A stretch of 64,000 bases of DNA from Setoptus koraiensis (lineage: Eukaryota > Arthropoda), in assembly GCA_048013815.1 (NCBI GenBank), contig CM106586.1, positions 14,260,001 through 14,324,000 of the forward strand, given 5' to 3'. The translations under genes were made by a program, and so were the position numbers. Below are positions 12,847-25,304 of the stretch, piece after piece. Position 1 is the first letter of the stretch; every line of letters starts with the position of its first letter. The notes under the pieces are model-generated. The model was given only the letters and a program-made list of their open reading frames with translations, did not search any database and was not told where the DNA came from.

Positions 12847-13030
12847 TTGACAACGCTTGTTGCTTCGTTTGTGTGCGCCAAAAGGGCAACTTTGCCAGCG
12901 GAGTTGCCCGTCGGCCAACAGAGGGGCCACTCGGTGGCGGCTTTGCCCACTAGGCAAACAACGCAAGCCAATAAAACTGTGCCGACCTAACGCAATGGAC
13001 TTGGCCAACAAACATTGCGAATCACGGCCT

Positions 13031-13092
13031 ATATTGCTATATATTGCTGTATACTGCCGCATACTGCTGTATATTGCTGTATATTGCTGTGG
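13031..13092. repeat. 10-bp minisatellite, about 6 copies
   Basis: TATATTGCTG-type units with TATACTGCCG variants in the centre. Confidence 0.8.
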
Positions 13093-14242
13093 TTGTTGTG
13101 ATGCAGTAGCATACAACAGCAGCAACAACAACACCACCAGCAACAAAGGATTGTTGTGTAATAGCGTTTCCACAACAACAACTCAAGGCCGTCGTGTTTG
13201 TGCTCGCGTTGGCGGCGCACTGTGCCTTGCAATTTGCGCGTGCCGCGTCGCGCGGCGCGCAAGCGTATCATGAAGCGCTGCTCACGCGCACCATTGTACA
13301 CACACAGTGCTTAGCAGCGTGCCAATCGCTTGTTGTGTCGCGCGCGCACAGGAAGCTATCAAGCGGCTCGCTGCGCAGCTTGCGCCGGGGCGAGCGTGAA
13401 AAATTCAAGTAAAAGTGGTGCAAAACAAAAAGATTAGATAAGATGGGAGTAGACGATATAACAACTCACATATTACATAATACACACATATACTATAATT
13501 ATGTCTAGTTGTGTGTGTGTCTGCTGTTATCAGCCGGCACCAGCAGCAAAAACAAAAACATAAAAGCAACACTCAAACAACAAACAACAACGTCTAACGT
13601 CTAGCCGCCACTAGGAACGCAGTCAGTGGGATTGGATTGAATCGGATCGGATTGGTCGGGATAAAAATTCCAATCGCAATGGGAGCAATCGCGATTGGCG
13701 ACGGCCTCGCGAGTCGCGACGGCATTGTGTACAGCGGCAGACACGACGAAATGTTACGAAGCCATGTTGACGATCATCTCAAATCGTTGCACGCCCAACA
13801 GAGCCGGGGGAGAACGCTTGAATAGCTGCCACCTGACACACTCTCTCTTTGCTCTCTCTCTCTCTCTCTCTCTCTCTTTGCTCTGTCTCGACGAGACTGG
13901 CTGGCAAACTTTTGGCAAGTGAGACGGCTAGCCAAAACTATGACGACCAGCCAGCGGTTGTTGTTGTTACGGTGCCGCCAGGGGCATTTTCTCTCGCCAG
14001 ACAGTCGGCGAGTCGGCGAGCTTCGCATCGACAGGCCGCCACTAAATGGCGCAGCGAGTCGACTTTATCTGGCTAGCTCGCTTCGTGGCATATCTGGCAT
14101 ATCTGGCGCGGCTCGTCTCAGCGGCTTCACACAGGCCGTCACACTTGTTTGTGTGTCATGCAGCCGGACACCGAGCGAAATTGGAATGGCAATGGCAATA
14201 TCAGCGCAATGAGAAACGCAATGAGCCAGCCAGTGTGACATA

Positions 14243-14303
14243 TTATGTATTATTGCGTCATTGCATCTATGCGCTGTCGATGTATGACGCAATAATACCA
14301 TGA
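14243..14303 (+). ncRNA. Pre-miRNA-like hairpin (candidate)
   Basis: Arms 14247-14260 and 14285-14298 are a perfect 14-bp match (GTATTATTGCGTCA). The stem extends inward by 6 more pairs after a single-nucleotide bulge and outward by 4 pairs after another, giving about 24 pairs, an 11-nt loop and roughly 61 nt. Size and shape resemble a small miRNA precursor. Expression and conservation are unknown, and it could equally be a degenerate inverted-repeat element. Confidence 0.3.
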
Positions 14304-14695
14304 ATAGCAAGCCGCCAGTTAGCCTGGCCTGGCCACTTTGACAGCGGCGATTATGTAGGCGGAAGTGGGGCCCGTTTGTCTTGGCTTAAGCGGGCCCAGT
14401 TTGCAACTGCGCCGCTAGTGGCAGCGCGCAGTGCAACCCAAGCGCTAACGAACACCGACCAACACAGTGTGCCATGCAACATATACCGAGGTAGCTCATT
14501 GTTGCCAGGTTTGATAGCTGCCGACGAGGCCGCCGACGTGATCACGACATCAAGCCATCAGCTGATCAGCTGATTACCTGACGCTGTGAGGCTGTGAGGC
14601 TGCCGCTTGTGAGTGGCGACTAATGGAGAGAATAGTTGCAAGTTGCATAATAATAATATTAGTAAAAATAATAAAGAACCCTGCTACTGCCGGTG

Positions 14696-14745
14696 CTGTT
14701 GTTGCTGCTGTTGTCGTTGTTGTTGTTGTTGCTGTTGTTGCTACA
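14696..14745. repeat. (TTG)n triplet tract
   Basis: TTG run with CTG and TCG interruptions. Confidence 0.8.
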
Positions 14746-14939
14746 GTAACAGCAATTACACGTAATGCTATTATGGTGCTGCTGTTTTTATCGGCGTCGG
14801 CGAGCTGTTGTTCGAGATAGATTGATGGCCGCGTTGTTATCGAAAAGAACAAAACTGGCAGCGCAGTGTCTCCCCTCGACTCTTACACATCCGACGACAT
14901 GCACCCGAAAACCGCCGCCAGATAACATCCTTTCACCGA

Positions 14940-14978
14940 GCGGCTCGGTGCGGCTCGGCGCGGCTCGGTGCGGCTCAA
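14940..14978. repeat. 10-bp GC-rich minisatellite, about 4 copies
   Basis: GCGGCTCGGT units with one C/T variant. Confidence 0.85.
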
Positions 14979-15616
14979 CCCGGCTGGCCAGAACCGCTGT
15001 GCAAGCCCGCTGCGCATTGTTACGCAATATCTTGTTAGTCAATGTTTTGTCAATCGACAGTAACATGTTCCCAGTGACTCTCATCACGCTGCTCATCATG
15101 ATCGTCATGATCGTCATGATCACCATGAGCTACATTCTAACAGATTGCTGTTCGGCTGCTAACTACTGCTTGGGCTCGCAACCACCGACGGCCCGACGAC
15201 TTGTCCGCCGCCGCCGCCGATACCCATCATTTGGTAACCAGATTGAGATTTTGCGACGACGATGACGACGACGACAAAGCAAAGCAACGTCCAACAACGT
15301 GAAGCTAATATTAAGCTCGACATTAAGATGTGTGTGTATATGAAATAATAAGTATGCTGCGGAAGTAGTAGTGGCGCGATCTAAACAAACTCATAAATAT
15401 TCACAAGTTAGATGAGCAGAGAAAGTCCAATGTTGATGTTGGCAGTTCTCGCTCTCTTGCCTGATTCTATCTCGTGTCTTCTTCCACGGCAATGAGCCAG
15501 CATCTACTCATTTGGATCCATCTCTCCCTCTCACACTGACGGCGAGTTCGAATTATATTTCACAGGCCTGTTTCGCTTGCTGGCTCAGCGACTCAGCCAT
15601 GTGTCTCGCGCAAATA

Positions 15617-15710
15617 ATGATAATAATGGTGATAATAATAATACTAATATTAATAATAATAATAGTGATAGTAATAATAATGGTAATAGTAATGATAATG
15701 ATAATTGTAT
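15617..15710. repeat. AAT/GAT-rich triplet run
   Basis: Imperfect ATA/AAT/GAT repeats, giving a long Ile/Met/Val frame that is not a real membrane protein. Confidence 0.75.
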
Positions 15711-15778
15711 GCCGGCATAAGCGCACGCTCTGGCTCGACGCGCATTGGCAGCCCCAGTGGTGTTAATAGTTGTTCAGT

Positions 15779-15850
15779 CGTTGTTGTTGTTGTTGTTGCT
15801 GTCGTTGTTGCTGTTGTTGTTGTTGCTGTCGTTGTTGCTGTTGTTGCTGC
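15779..15850. repeat. (TTG)n triplet tract
   Basis: TTG run broken by regularly spaced TCG and CTG triplets. Confidence 0.85.
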
Positions 15851-16885
15851 TGCGATGCTCAAGCCAATAAATGGATCATCACGGCGCAAGCACGACGCTA
15901 GGACGCAGCAATTATTCAGATTCATCAAGATGAAGGCATCAATAAATTAAAGGATATTAATCAATTTAGTACATTCGGCTCATATTACACATGCACTCAA
16001 ACTCCGTTGTTTGCCCTCTTGTGACGCCATTTTTTCATCGTCTTCCTTTCGATTTAGTGTCGCCAATGTCGCTGTTGCTGTTGTGTATCACTCATACAGT
16101 CGTATCATTTGTCACAGTGCACCCATATTCAGCCGCCAGAGTGCTAGCCAAAAACTAACATTCGCGCGCTTACTGGCAAGACCTCTCACAATTCGCCCTG
16201 GCATGAGAAGAAGCCCCGCTTCTTTTCGGTGACAATTGGCATGCAAAATAGACGACACAGTCGAGATTAAATTATTACTTCAATCCACTTATTATTACCA
16301 CTGTCATCTGGCAACAACTTATTGCCGACACAAACAATCGCAATATCAAGCCAGCGATATTGCAACAGCCTCTACTAGGTCAACAATACACATGTTGTTT
16401 GTCGCACCACTTCGCCTTTCGATCTAGCCCCATCCATATATATATCCATAATATCCACATATATCCATAACATGCGATCCATGATATGCGATCCATATTT
16501 CCATTTGCAACTCCCCCCAGTTTGTCGCTTCCCCAGCTCCCACCGTATTTGCCAGTTCTCCCTCGCCCTCCCCGACTCTCCCCAAAGCTATCAAACATTA
16601 TCAGTGCTTGTTTACTGTAGCACACATAGCACAGTCACTCACCTGTGCTCGCCGTGTCTCAATCCCGAATACCTGGCGAATCAGTAGCCAACGAATGAAT
16701 GAATACAAATGCAAATTGATCTAAATAGAGCCACTGCCAGTGTTGGTTGGCAAAATTATGAGCCTCGGACAAATGTGAATGCTCGGCCCAGCCCGGCCCG
16801 GCCCGGCCAATAGTGTGTATGGCAGAACAAACAACTGCTAACCGGGTTACATTGATGCCAGATATTGTGTGTCTGGTTTCTACTG

Positions 16886-16920
16886 CTGGTATAATAGTAA
16901 TAATAATATTATTATACCAG
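16886..16920. repeat. Perfect 11-bp hairpin in AAT-rich sequence
   Basis: Arms CTGGTATAATA (16886-16896) and its complement (16910-16920). The flanks also hold TCTGG upstream and CCAGA at the right arm, an alternative pairing. Confidence 0.8.
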
Positions 16921-17200
16921 ACATCAATGGCTAGCGACTGGTGATTGGCGACTAGCGACTGGCCAGGGGCAGCAGCCTGGCGAGAGAAAGCAGTATATAT
17001 GCAATCAATACGAATAGGCAAGTTACGTAATACAATACCGGCAATAAGCAATGAGTGCCAAGTACAATAAGTGCCGCCAGTGTTGCCAAATAAAGCGAGA
17101 GATTGTGAGCGAGCCAGTGTTGTGTGTCACCCGATATATAACAGTGCATGTTTGGATAGATTCGGGGCCCAATCAAGCAGATAACCCAGTTAGCCAGGGC

Positions 17201-17248
17201 GGCGCTGTTTGGGCCTTGTCCGGGGCCCGACAAGGCCCAAACAGCGCC
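17201..17248. repeat. Perfect 20-bp hairpin, 8-nt loop
   Basis: Arms 17201-17220 and 17229-17248 are exact reverse complements, beginning GGCGCTGTTTGGG. The loop (CGGGGCCC) holds a GGGCCC palindrome. This is the longest perfect hairpin stem found here. It could be a fold-back remnant, a small-RNA precursor or a cruciform site. Confidence 0.95.
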
Positions 17249-17854
17249 CCTCCCGGCCCGCGTTACAATCAACTTAATATAATAGAACTTATTTTCGTCG
17301 CTGCTTTTCCTTATTTGCGCAAATAATCTCGCGTTGCATGCTCTCTGGCTGGCTGGCTGGCTCACTTCTCACGGCTCACAACTTGTTTGATTGCGATGGG
17401 TTGGGCGCCGCCAAGCGGGCGCTCCAATTCACCCATCACACTCATTTAAACAGTTGCCTCCCTTCGTCGATCTGCTGTCATCAGACAATATCTACGCTGA
17501 GGTACGCCAATGGAGTTGTCAGACACAGAGTAGTATAAATTCAAAACAGCAAGCATCTACCTCTTTCTCATCTCATGACGATAAGCCCCTCAAACTAAAT
17601 TGACTATGTAACCGTGCCATACTCTTGGCATGGCCAACTCCCAATTTGTTTGTTCGAACCACTCGCAACCATCACACAACAGCAACAACAATCCGTGTTT
17701 GCCCGATATCTGCCCGGTAACGGTAGTTTCATTGAGCGTTTGTGCAGTTGGTTCAGTTTGATGACGTAATAAATACGAATAAGCGAACAGACAGACAGAC
17801 AGCCGGCGACGGGATAAAATTGAAATTAGAATAAAATGAAATATCGACAGATCG

Positions 17855-17915
17855 ACAACAGCAACAGCAACAACAACGACAACAACAACAACAACAACAA
17901 CAACAGCAACAACAT
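17855..17915. repeat. (CAA)n triplet tract
   Basis: CAA run with CAG and GAC interruptions. Confidence 0.85.
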
Positions 17916-18472
17916 TTCGCTGCCGTAGTTTATTGAGCGAATGAGGCTCAGTGCGTGGCCTCGAAGCAAACTGGCTTCTATCGACTGTAACAGTTATGTG
18001 AAAAGAATGCACAAACAGTGAGCCACGATTTTTGTTTTTGTTGTTGCTGTTGTCGTTGGCGTTTTCGTCGCGGCGCTCATAGCGGCTCCTTCAACCCATT
18101 TTCGTGGAAAATTTCCACTTGAATCCGTTATTGGGCGCATCCTGTGACTTGAGACGCCAATAATTCCCCAATAATAAAAGAGTGCTCTGTCCTTCGATCG
18201 GTCGCACTAAAGCTACAGTGACAAGTCCAGCCAGCGACAAGAAATTTACGAGCCTAGCCAAGGAAAAAATTGAGCCATGAACGCAATCGACTGGGGCTCG
18301 ATGAGCACTCGATATTCGATGGATATTGCTTCGCGCGTCTCGTTGTTTTGTTTGTGTAACTATAGTTGGCGACGGGCCCGCTTTGGGCCCGCTCAAGTGA
18401 TTGCGCAACCGTAAGTAAAGGCTCACTCACACAGTGTACAGCCGAAGCTCACAAAAAAGTCAATGGCACTGG

Positions 18473-18510
18473 GGCGAGCATGCTCGCCTAACAGCAATTG
18501 GCGCGCCAAT
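18473..18510. repeat. Two adjacent perfect palindromes (16 and 14 bp)
   Basis: GGCGAGCATGCTCGCC (18473-18488) and ATTGGCGCGCCAAT (18497-18510) are each their own reverse complement and lie 8 bp apart. They look like a pair of dimeric-protein sites or cruciform-prone sequence. Confidence 0.9.
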
Positions 18511-20410
18511 GGGTTATTTGATTGGCGAGCTCACATGAGCCGGATGAGCGATTCAAATGGTGAGTTTGTTCTTTTCAATTTTTTATCATCAACCAATCTA
18601 GTGGGTGCCTGCTCACACACTGGGCCCCACAATGGCCCCCATGCATCATGACGCGTGCCCTGCGAGCGGCCGAGAAGCGTGTAACATTGGCCCGGCGCCC
18701 GTGCGTCCGTTTGGTAACTGTTTGCACATGTGGATATGTGAGGATGTGATGGAGCATAGACACGCTAATGGTGGCCATTCAATGGACTGCGGCTAGCGGC
18801 GAGACGAAACCCAAAATATATATTTTCTCTTCAGATTTGGGGTTTTTTAAGACACGACCAAGTTTACAATTTTAGGGGCTGCTGGCGCGGCCGCTGTTGT
18901 TGCTGTTTGCGAGGGGGCATCGGACACGACGAAACATAGACAGAGGGCCACTTTGACATGACTGATGATAATGGTTAATGGTGCACAATGTTGCGCACCA
19001 GTGTGCGAAAACTGCTGGCAGCAGCAACAACAACAACAACAATAATGGATTAAATATGCTCGCTCTCGCCTCGCGCTTTGTTATATGAGAATGTTATCAT
19101 TATTGCCATTAAGTAATCCCATTTCGACACCTCTCAAAACCAAGAGAGGCCCCCGGCCGTACAAATACATAAGGTAATAAATGGTAACAATAACAAAGCA
19201 AAGCCAGCAACCAGCTACAACAATAACAACAACAACAACAACAGCAAAACGTAAACCAAACAAACAAACAATTTGACAGCCAACCAACTTATTCTCGTGT
19301 CAGTTGTCTCTAGTGCGCATGCGCCGCCAATCAGCTGTTCCAGATCAGATGATCCACACACGCAAACAGCTGATCGCCGCGTCAGCTGACGCTTGTGAGC
19401 TGTGACGATCAGCTGACGATCGAGTGGACGACGTCAGTGAAAGTGGTGGCAACGTTGCGCAACATCCATCCAGTCACTGGTTGCCACAAGCCAGTGTGTG
19501 GTTGTTGTTGCTGTTGTTGCTGTTGGGGCCCCGCCAGCCAGCCAGCCAGCCAAAGTCATGGGGGATAAATGGCCGCGAAGCGTGCTGTGCGCGTGTAATT
19601 GGCGCTGTAATCGAGTCGTTTCAGTGCTTGTTTCAGTGTCCGCCAGTCGCACGCTTGCTAAAAAGCGGCCAGCGGGGCCCCAAACGAAGCGAACGAGCCC
19701 CAAAATGCAAAGGTTGTGCGAGGTGCATGATTGAAGGGCCAAGACTTGAGCCATTAATCGGTTGTTGTTGAGAAAACGACGAGCAAACGTGCACGCGAAA
19801 CTCAATGATTTATCTATTGACCCATTTAGACGGCTGTCCCCTTATCGGCGCCATCATTTATCCCGTGGCAATATTTCTATGATCGTCGGCTGGCCAATCA
19901 TAATCATTTTCTCGTCGACCATGACTCAATTGGCCGGCCAACCGCCACTGGTTAAGTTATACACACGGCCACCATGCACAACGGTCACAACGGCGCCATA
20001 TAGCGGCCAAATATAATCGCTTAATCACAATGAGAACGCTTCTCGTTGGGCCCCACACACGCACAATTACTAAATACTGTGTCAGATCAGGAAATGTCGC
20101 TGGTGACACTGGCAACATTGGTGACTGTCAAATGCTCACTAAAGCGTTTATTTGACACGGGCCGCTCTTGAGTTTTATTATAGTTTATAAACTTTTCTTG
20201 TTTTGGTTTTGTCCGATTCAGGTTGTCAGCACGAACGGGTGGCCAGCGGTGGCCACGGGCAGAGGGCAGCTTTATAAAAGTATTTATATTTATAATCAGC
20301 CAACAATCTATTGCTCGCAGTGGACACACATACGCGCCCAAGCAAGCCAATATAGCTTAGCTCGGTATATATGACCGCCATATATAATAATGTATGGGCC
20401 GAACAGGGGG

Positions 20411-20437
20411 GCCTAACTGGCGCACTGCCAGTTAGGC
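20411..20437. repeat. Perfect 11-bp hairpin, 5-nt loop
   Basis: GCCTAACTGGC (20411-20421) pairs with 20427-20437. It lies 150 bp left of another long palindrome. Confidence 0.9.
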
Positions 20438-20563
20438 TGCGCGAGTTTAGTTGTGGGGCGCCTGGGGGCACCCGCGGTGAGGATCGCCCACTACAGGTTC
20501 GTTTCGGTGTCCTCTGCAACTTTAATTTTGGTTGCTTGTCAATAATAAAATGAATGCCGTGCC

Positions 20564-20590
20564 TTTATATCTGGCCAGGCCAGATATAAA
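20564..20590. repeat. 27-bp palindrome (13-bp arms, 1-nt centre)
   Basis: TTTATATCTGGCC (20564-20576), then A, then the exact reverse complement (20578-20590). Confidence 0.93.
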
Positions 20591-23380
20591 CGCTGTTGTG
20601 TGTACAAACGATTGTCAGTTGGATCTGCGCCAGTTTGAAGTTGCGCTCCATTAATATTACAGCGGTGTGTGTGTGTGTGTGTCAAACAGTATCGAGCCCC
20701 ATTGGCGATAATATATAATTGCAAATGCCCTATATACTATCGCTATACTATCGCTGTGTACAGCACTAGTGATTGGTCGAGGTATATCTCCCATGCCAGC
20801 TCCCTGCTCTCAGCACCCGGGAGACTCTACCTCCCGCCCGCTTGTGCTTGTTTTCTAAATGGCAACGCTCTCCCCACTTTCCCCTCCTCCATTTGCATGA
20901 TGGGACCTCCCGGAGAGGTCCTCTCGGTTGCGCTGCTCCACTTGAGATAGCAGCGCCAATGGTTGTTGTTGTTGTTGCTTTCGTGTCAATCGGACCACTT
21001 CCACTGGCTCGCGCTCCACTGGCGTAATATATGGACAGTTCGTTGGAACTGGCGAGGCCAACAGCCTAACCAAATGGCCGGCGCAACAACGAATGTGCAT
21101 TAAACTAGTTTCACGCTATATTGAGTAACGGCGTCGGGCCGCCCCCCCGAGAGCGCCCTCACAACGCAACTCTCTGTGGGCTATATATAAATTGGGGTGT
21201 GATATAAATTGAAAACAGTTTGTACAGTGTATGCAAAAATAAAAAAGATGGATCTCCTCCGCACTGCACACTGCCCTATGGTGATATGCAGCTCCACACT
21301 GTGATATTTAGCATCCAGATAGACTGTACCTGGGTATATGATGAGTTACGTAAGTACAATGTCAGCTGTTGGCTTGGCGAGCTTGTGAGCTTTTGAGAGG
21401 CAAACGAGACAGGTGCATGAAATGATAATGAGATGGGCTCAAAAACGACGACCACGACCACGACGACGAGCATAGGTGAGAAGTAAATAAGATATCATGC
21501 CATCATGCTTAGTGGCAGTCAATCAGTCAAATTGATTGCATTTTCAAATATGCGCTGCGTTAAATTGCTGCCCGCTCGGTGCACTAATAGTGCGCCGCGC
21601 TGTGCCTGGTGGCGGGTAATTTTTGCGCACTAATTTGTGCAATTGACACATTGAGTTTAAATTAAAAGTTATGTGCGCGATCGCAACTGCCACTTCATCA
21701 GTTGCATAAATCACGCCAGCCAGCCTGCCAGTTTTGCTGGCAAGCTGGCTGACTGGCTGACTGGCTGGCAAGCTAGCCAAACAACAGCAGCAGCAAGCTA
21801 GCCGAGCAACAGCAAGCTTGCCGCCGAGTGGGCTTTGCAGGACGATGATGCGAATGTGATTGCTTATTTAGCTCATGATCAGTGCAACTGATTGTTGTGT
21901 GACAGGGCATGACAACAATTAAAATTACTTCTAGCGAGATAGCTCGACAAGATGGCTTGATGTTTTGACGCTTTGATGGCTCCATTTCTTCGTGCCACAA
22001 AGCCAGCCAGTCAGATAATAGATTGGAGAGAGAGCAAAAACATTTACAGCGACACCAATTGATGGCTAACAACAAGTCGACGGTTATCATGCTCGGCGTC
22101 AGAGTCGGCGGCAGCATGATGATCATTGGCGAATCGTCATCGATTCAAATGTTATTGTTGTCGCTGTCAAATAAATGAAACGGCCTTTGTCGAGACGCGA
22201 GCCCCTCTCGTCTTATCTGCAGCCCAGCAGCGGCGGCCTAATCTATTTCTGACTGACCGGTTGGCTATGTGTCATTCACACTCTGCGCACGCTGTCAATC
22301 ACTTGGCCCCATCTTCAGTTCAGTGAACAGTTTGGACGCACACACACGCACAATGTCAGATAGTCGACTCAATATCGGATAAATAGTGGCGGTGATGCGA
22401 TAGCCGGGACAGCGAGCACGAATGCCCAAAAATGATGCAAAGTCGCTCAGTTTTGGCTGGCTGTGATTTCTATTTGGTTTATATTTGTTGCTGTCAGTGC
22501 GCTGTGATTTGTGTTAACAGTGCCTGATCGCTGGCGACTCGCCATCAGCTCGCTCGATGGCCAACTCGACTCGATCAGTGCACACTGCTGATATATAAAT
22601 ATAAACTGGCTCGTATGATTTCATGTGATTGCGCATCCCGACAGCCAGGCAGCCATTGTGACGTGATGCGATGCGATGCGATGATATTATGATATCAATC
22701 AAGTTGTGCGAGGCAAGCGAGCGCTGCTCGTGACTGCGAATCATGCGAATCGCCAAATGAAACGAACGAACGAAGAAATTATCATCATTATTACGATCGG
22801 GCCAACGTTACTTGTGCGAGCTTCTTTTGCCAGCTTTTCTTCCAGCTTCCAGCCAACTGTGCACGCATTCGAAGCTGCCTGACAAAAGGCCGATCTTAGC
22901 TGGCGAACAAAGAGAGCGAGCGAGTGAGATATTATATGCATGCCGCAGCCGTAGGAGCCCCCGGGATCATTCGTCACAATTCATTCGTATATGTGTAACA
23001 AAATAATACATTTATTATCATCATGCGCTTGTGCACAGTTCACGCTCAATGTTTTTGGCAAATCTTCTTTTCATTTTATTTTACTTCATCGCGGATCTAT
23101 TCCGTCAGTTCTCACTCTTGTCGCTTGCTAGCCCTCGCTCGCCTGTCTCTATCTTTAGTCAGCCAGCCTTTAAGACTGCGTCAGGCCAGAGTCGCAAATG
23201 ATGATGTTTGCCGGGCTGCGCAACCATGAGAACACACAAAGAAGGTAACACACACAAACACGGCGCCAAATGTGCCTCCAAGAGCCGTTCCTTGGCGAGA
23301 TCTAGTCCATTGCGATGCGATTGATGGCCCTCTCTCACTTTCCCTAATGGTGTAAGTACCTTAATCGTTTATCCAATTTA

Positions 23381-23445
23381 ATCTTGTGACTAACTGTGAT
23401 TGATACACACACACACACACACACACACACAGTTAGTCACAAGAT
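23381..23445. repeat. 18-bp perfect inverted repeat enclosing an (AC)n microsatellite
   Basis: Arms ATCTTGTGACTAACTGTG (23381-23398) and its reverse complement (23428-23445) flank a 29-nt interior consisting mainly of AC dinucleotides. The right arm begins inside the AC run, so the repeat either grew within a hairpin loop or was copied with it. Confidence 0.95.
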
Positions 23446-24824
23446 CGCAACAACAATTGTGACAGTCGCACATTTAATACTCTAAATGCATCATAGACAC
23501 AGCTACTCGACGGCAAGCTAGCTCGCCAGCGCGCTTGTTGCAGTGGCGGGCTTGCAATTAAGACGCTGCTGCAACTGATAACCGCGACAAGCGACAAGCG
23601 CCTGCAACCAACCGACAAGCGACGACAACAAGCCAACAAAGGCACACACACACACACTTATCCGCACAGGTAGCCAGTAGCTTGCCAATATCCCCGATAT
23701 TGTGCATGCTGGCGTCGTTGCGAGGCCGCCAGTGTGCGCGCCGGGGGCCCCATGCGAGACCTTGCTCGCGCCAACGACGTCGTATCGGCGACAGCGTTCG
23801 ACAGGCGCCAACAAGGACAGCGACAATTCGACTTTAAGTGACTGCATGCCTGTCTATTGGTCGGATAACCTTATCCGCTGCGCCGCGACGCGCCGCGCAA
23901 ATTGCGCAACTGTTATTTATTTTTATTGTCACTCACTTACAGTTGGCACCGAGCTCTTGTTTATAATATTGTTTGCCATTGATTACAACTGTAAAACTGT
24001 AAATGCCTGGCATGCCTCTGCCGTTATGCGGAGCCTCTGCCGTTACGCGCAGCCTGAGCCGTTGCGTGGAGCCTCCGCCGCTGCGAGGAGCCTCTGGCGA
24101 GCCGTTATGTCAGCGCCACCACACAAACAACTGAGCTATTATTATTTATTATTGCTATTTGCAACAGATTGCGTGTGACTCTCTCTCTCTCTCTCTGCCA
24201 GCTACAACTGTAACTGCTGGCTGTGACTAGGCTGATAACGCGCCAAGATAATTACATGTCGCAACTGTTGTGCATTTTAACACAACTGGCAGCGGTGTAA
24301 GACATGTGTCTCAAACAGCAGCGCCTGTCGGTGCGCTTGCATGTTAATTAACCATCACTAATTGGAGCGTCCATTAAATTAAACTGGCGATTAGCCATAA
24401 TCCAGAGGCGTAGGCAATTTTGCCCGGCCCGCGCGTTATTTGTGGCGCGGGCATGTGCTGCATTGTTGCGCGCCGGGCCGGCCCGATGCATCGTGGCTCC
24501 AATCATTGGAGTCAAATGTATCCAATGTTCAGCGCATAAACGGACACGGATTGAACGGATGAGCGTCAAATCAATCAATGGCCAGCCATTCAGCAAAGTC
24601 AATCAGATTTGGCCTCCAACGGCGCGCAAACAAACAAACAATAATCATCGTCATCAACTGTTGTGCGCTTAGGCCACTTTGTACACTTTGTAATGGTTGC
24701 ACATGTGTAATAACAAAACATATAATATATATTGCGCAATATAACAAACAATATATATAATATAATATAATGCGAATGTGTTTTTGGACATCATTAATAG
24801 TGGACTTTGGTGCACTTGTTTGTG

Positions 24825-24894
24825 CGACAATAATCCGCACATTGTGATGCAACTCGCCAAGTGCATCACAATGTCGCCGCCGTAATTGTTGTCG
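24825..24894 (+). ncRNA. 70-nt hairpin resembling a small-RNA precursor (candidate)
   Basis: Inner arms 24839-24851 and 24862-24874 pair perfectly over 13 bp with a 10-nt loop. After an asymmetric internal loop, 24825-24834 pairs with 24885-24894 over 10 bp (one G-U). It is flanked on both sides by AT-rich runs. No expression evidence. Confidence 0.25.
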
Positions 24895-24924
24895 GGGCTG
24901 CCATTGTGCATAACATGTATATAT

Positions 24925-25022
24925 GTAATAATATTATATAATATAATATAATATATAATGCACTATATAATACATTATATAATATAATATAACATAACAT
25001 ATAATACAATATATAATATAAT
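24925..25022. repeat. AT-rich low-complexity run
   Basis: ATAT/AATATA-rich sequence with internal dyads; a similar shorter run lies at about 24720-24775. Confidence 0.7.
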
Positions 25023-25304
25023 GAACAGTGCAATGTATGCACTGGGAGCGTGCATTTGTGTACAAAAGTGCATGAGTGTAATGAGGTGCCCGTTGCGTAA
25101 CCATGTGACTTGAGGTTTGATGAGCCAATTAAGTTGCCAGCCCGATGGCTGCAAGAAGCGCAAAGCCATCAGCGATGGATGTTGCGCGATTTGCAAACAA
25201 GCAGCAACACAAATAGACAAACAGACAACGATACACTACATTACTCGCTTGACAGAGTTCGCCTAAGCCAGTCGTCGTTGTTGCATCCGTTGCTCTGTTG
25301 CAAC

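Larger units (their letters stand above)
12401..24000. other. Repeat-rich non-coding domain, part 2
   Basis: No supported gene. Contents are triplet tracts (near 12.8, 14.7, 15.8 and 17.9 kb), an AAT/GAT-rich run near 15.6-15.7 kb, many perfect palindromes and hairpins (14.2, 16.9, 17.2, 18.5, 20.4, 20.6 and 23.4 kb), and scattered consensus splice-donor-like sites on both strands. Confidence 0.6.

Noticed and set aside
15512-15766. Hydrophobic Ile/Met-rich 'membrane protein' ORF
   Set aside because: It is the AAT/GAT microsatellite-like run translated; no real signal peptide or conserved sequence.
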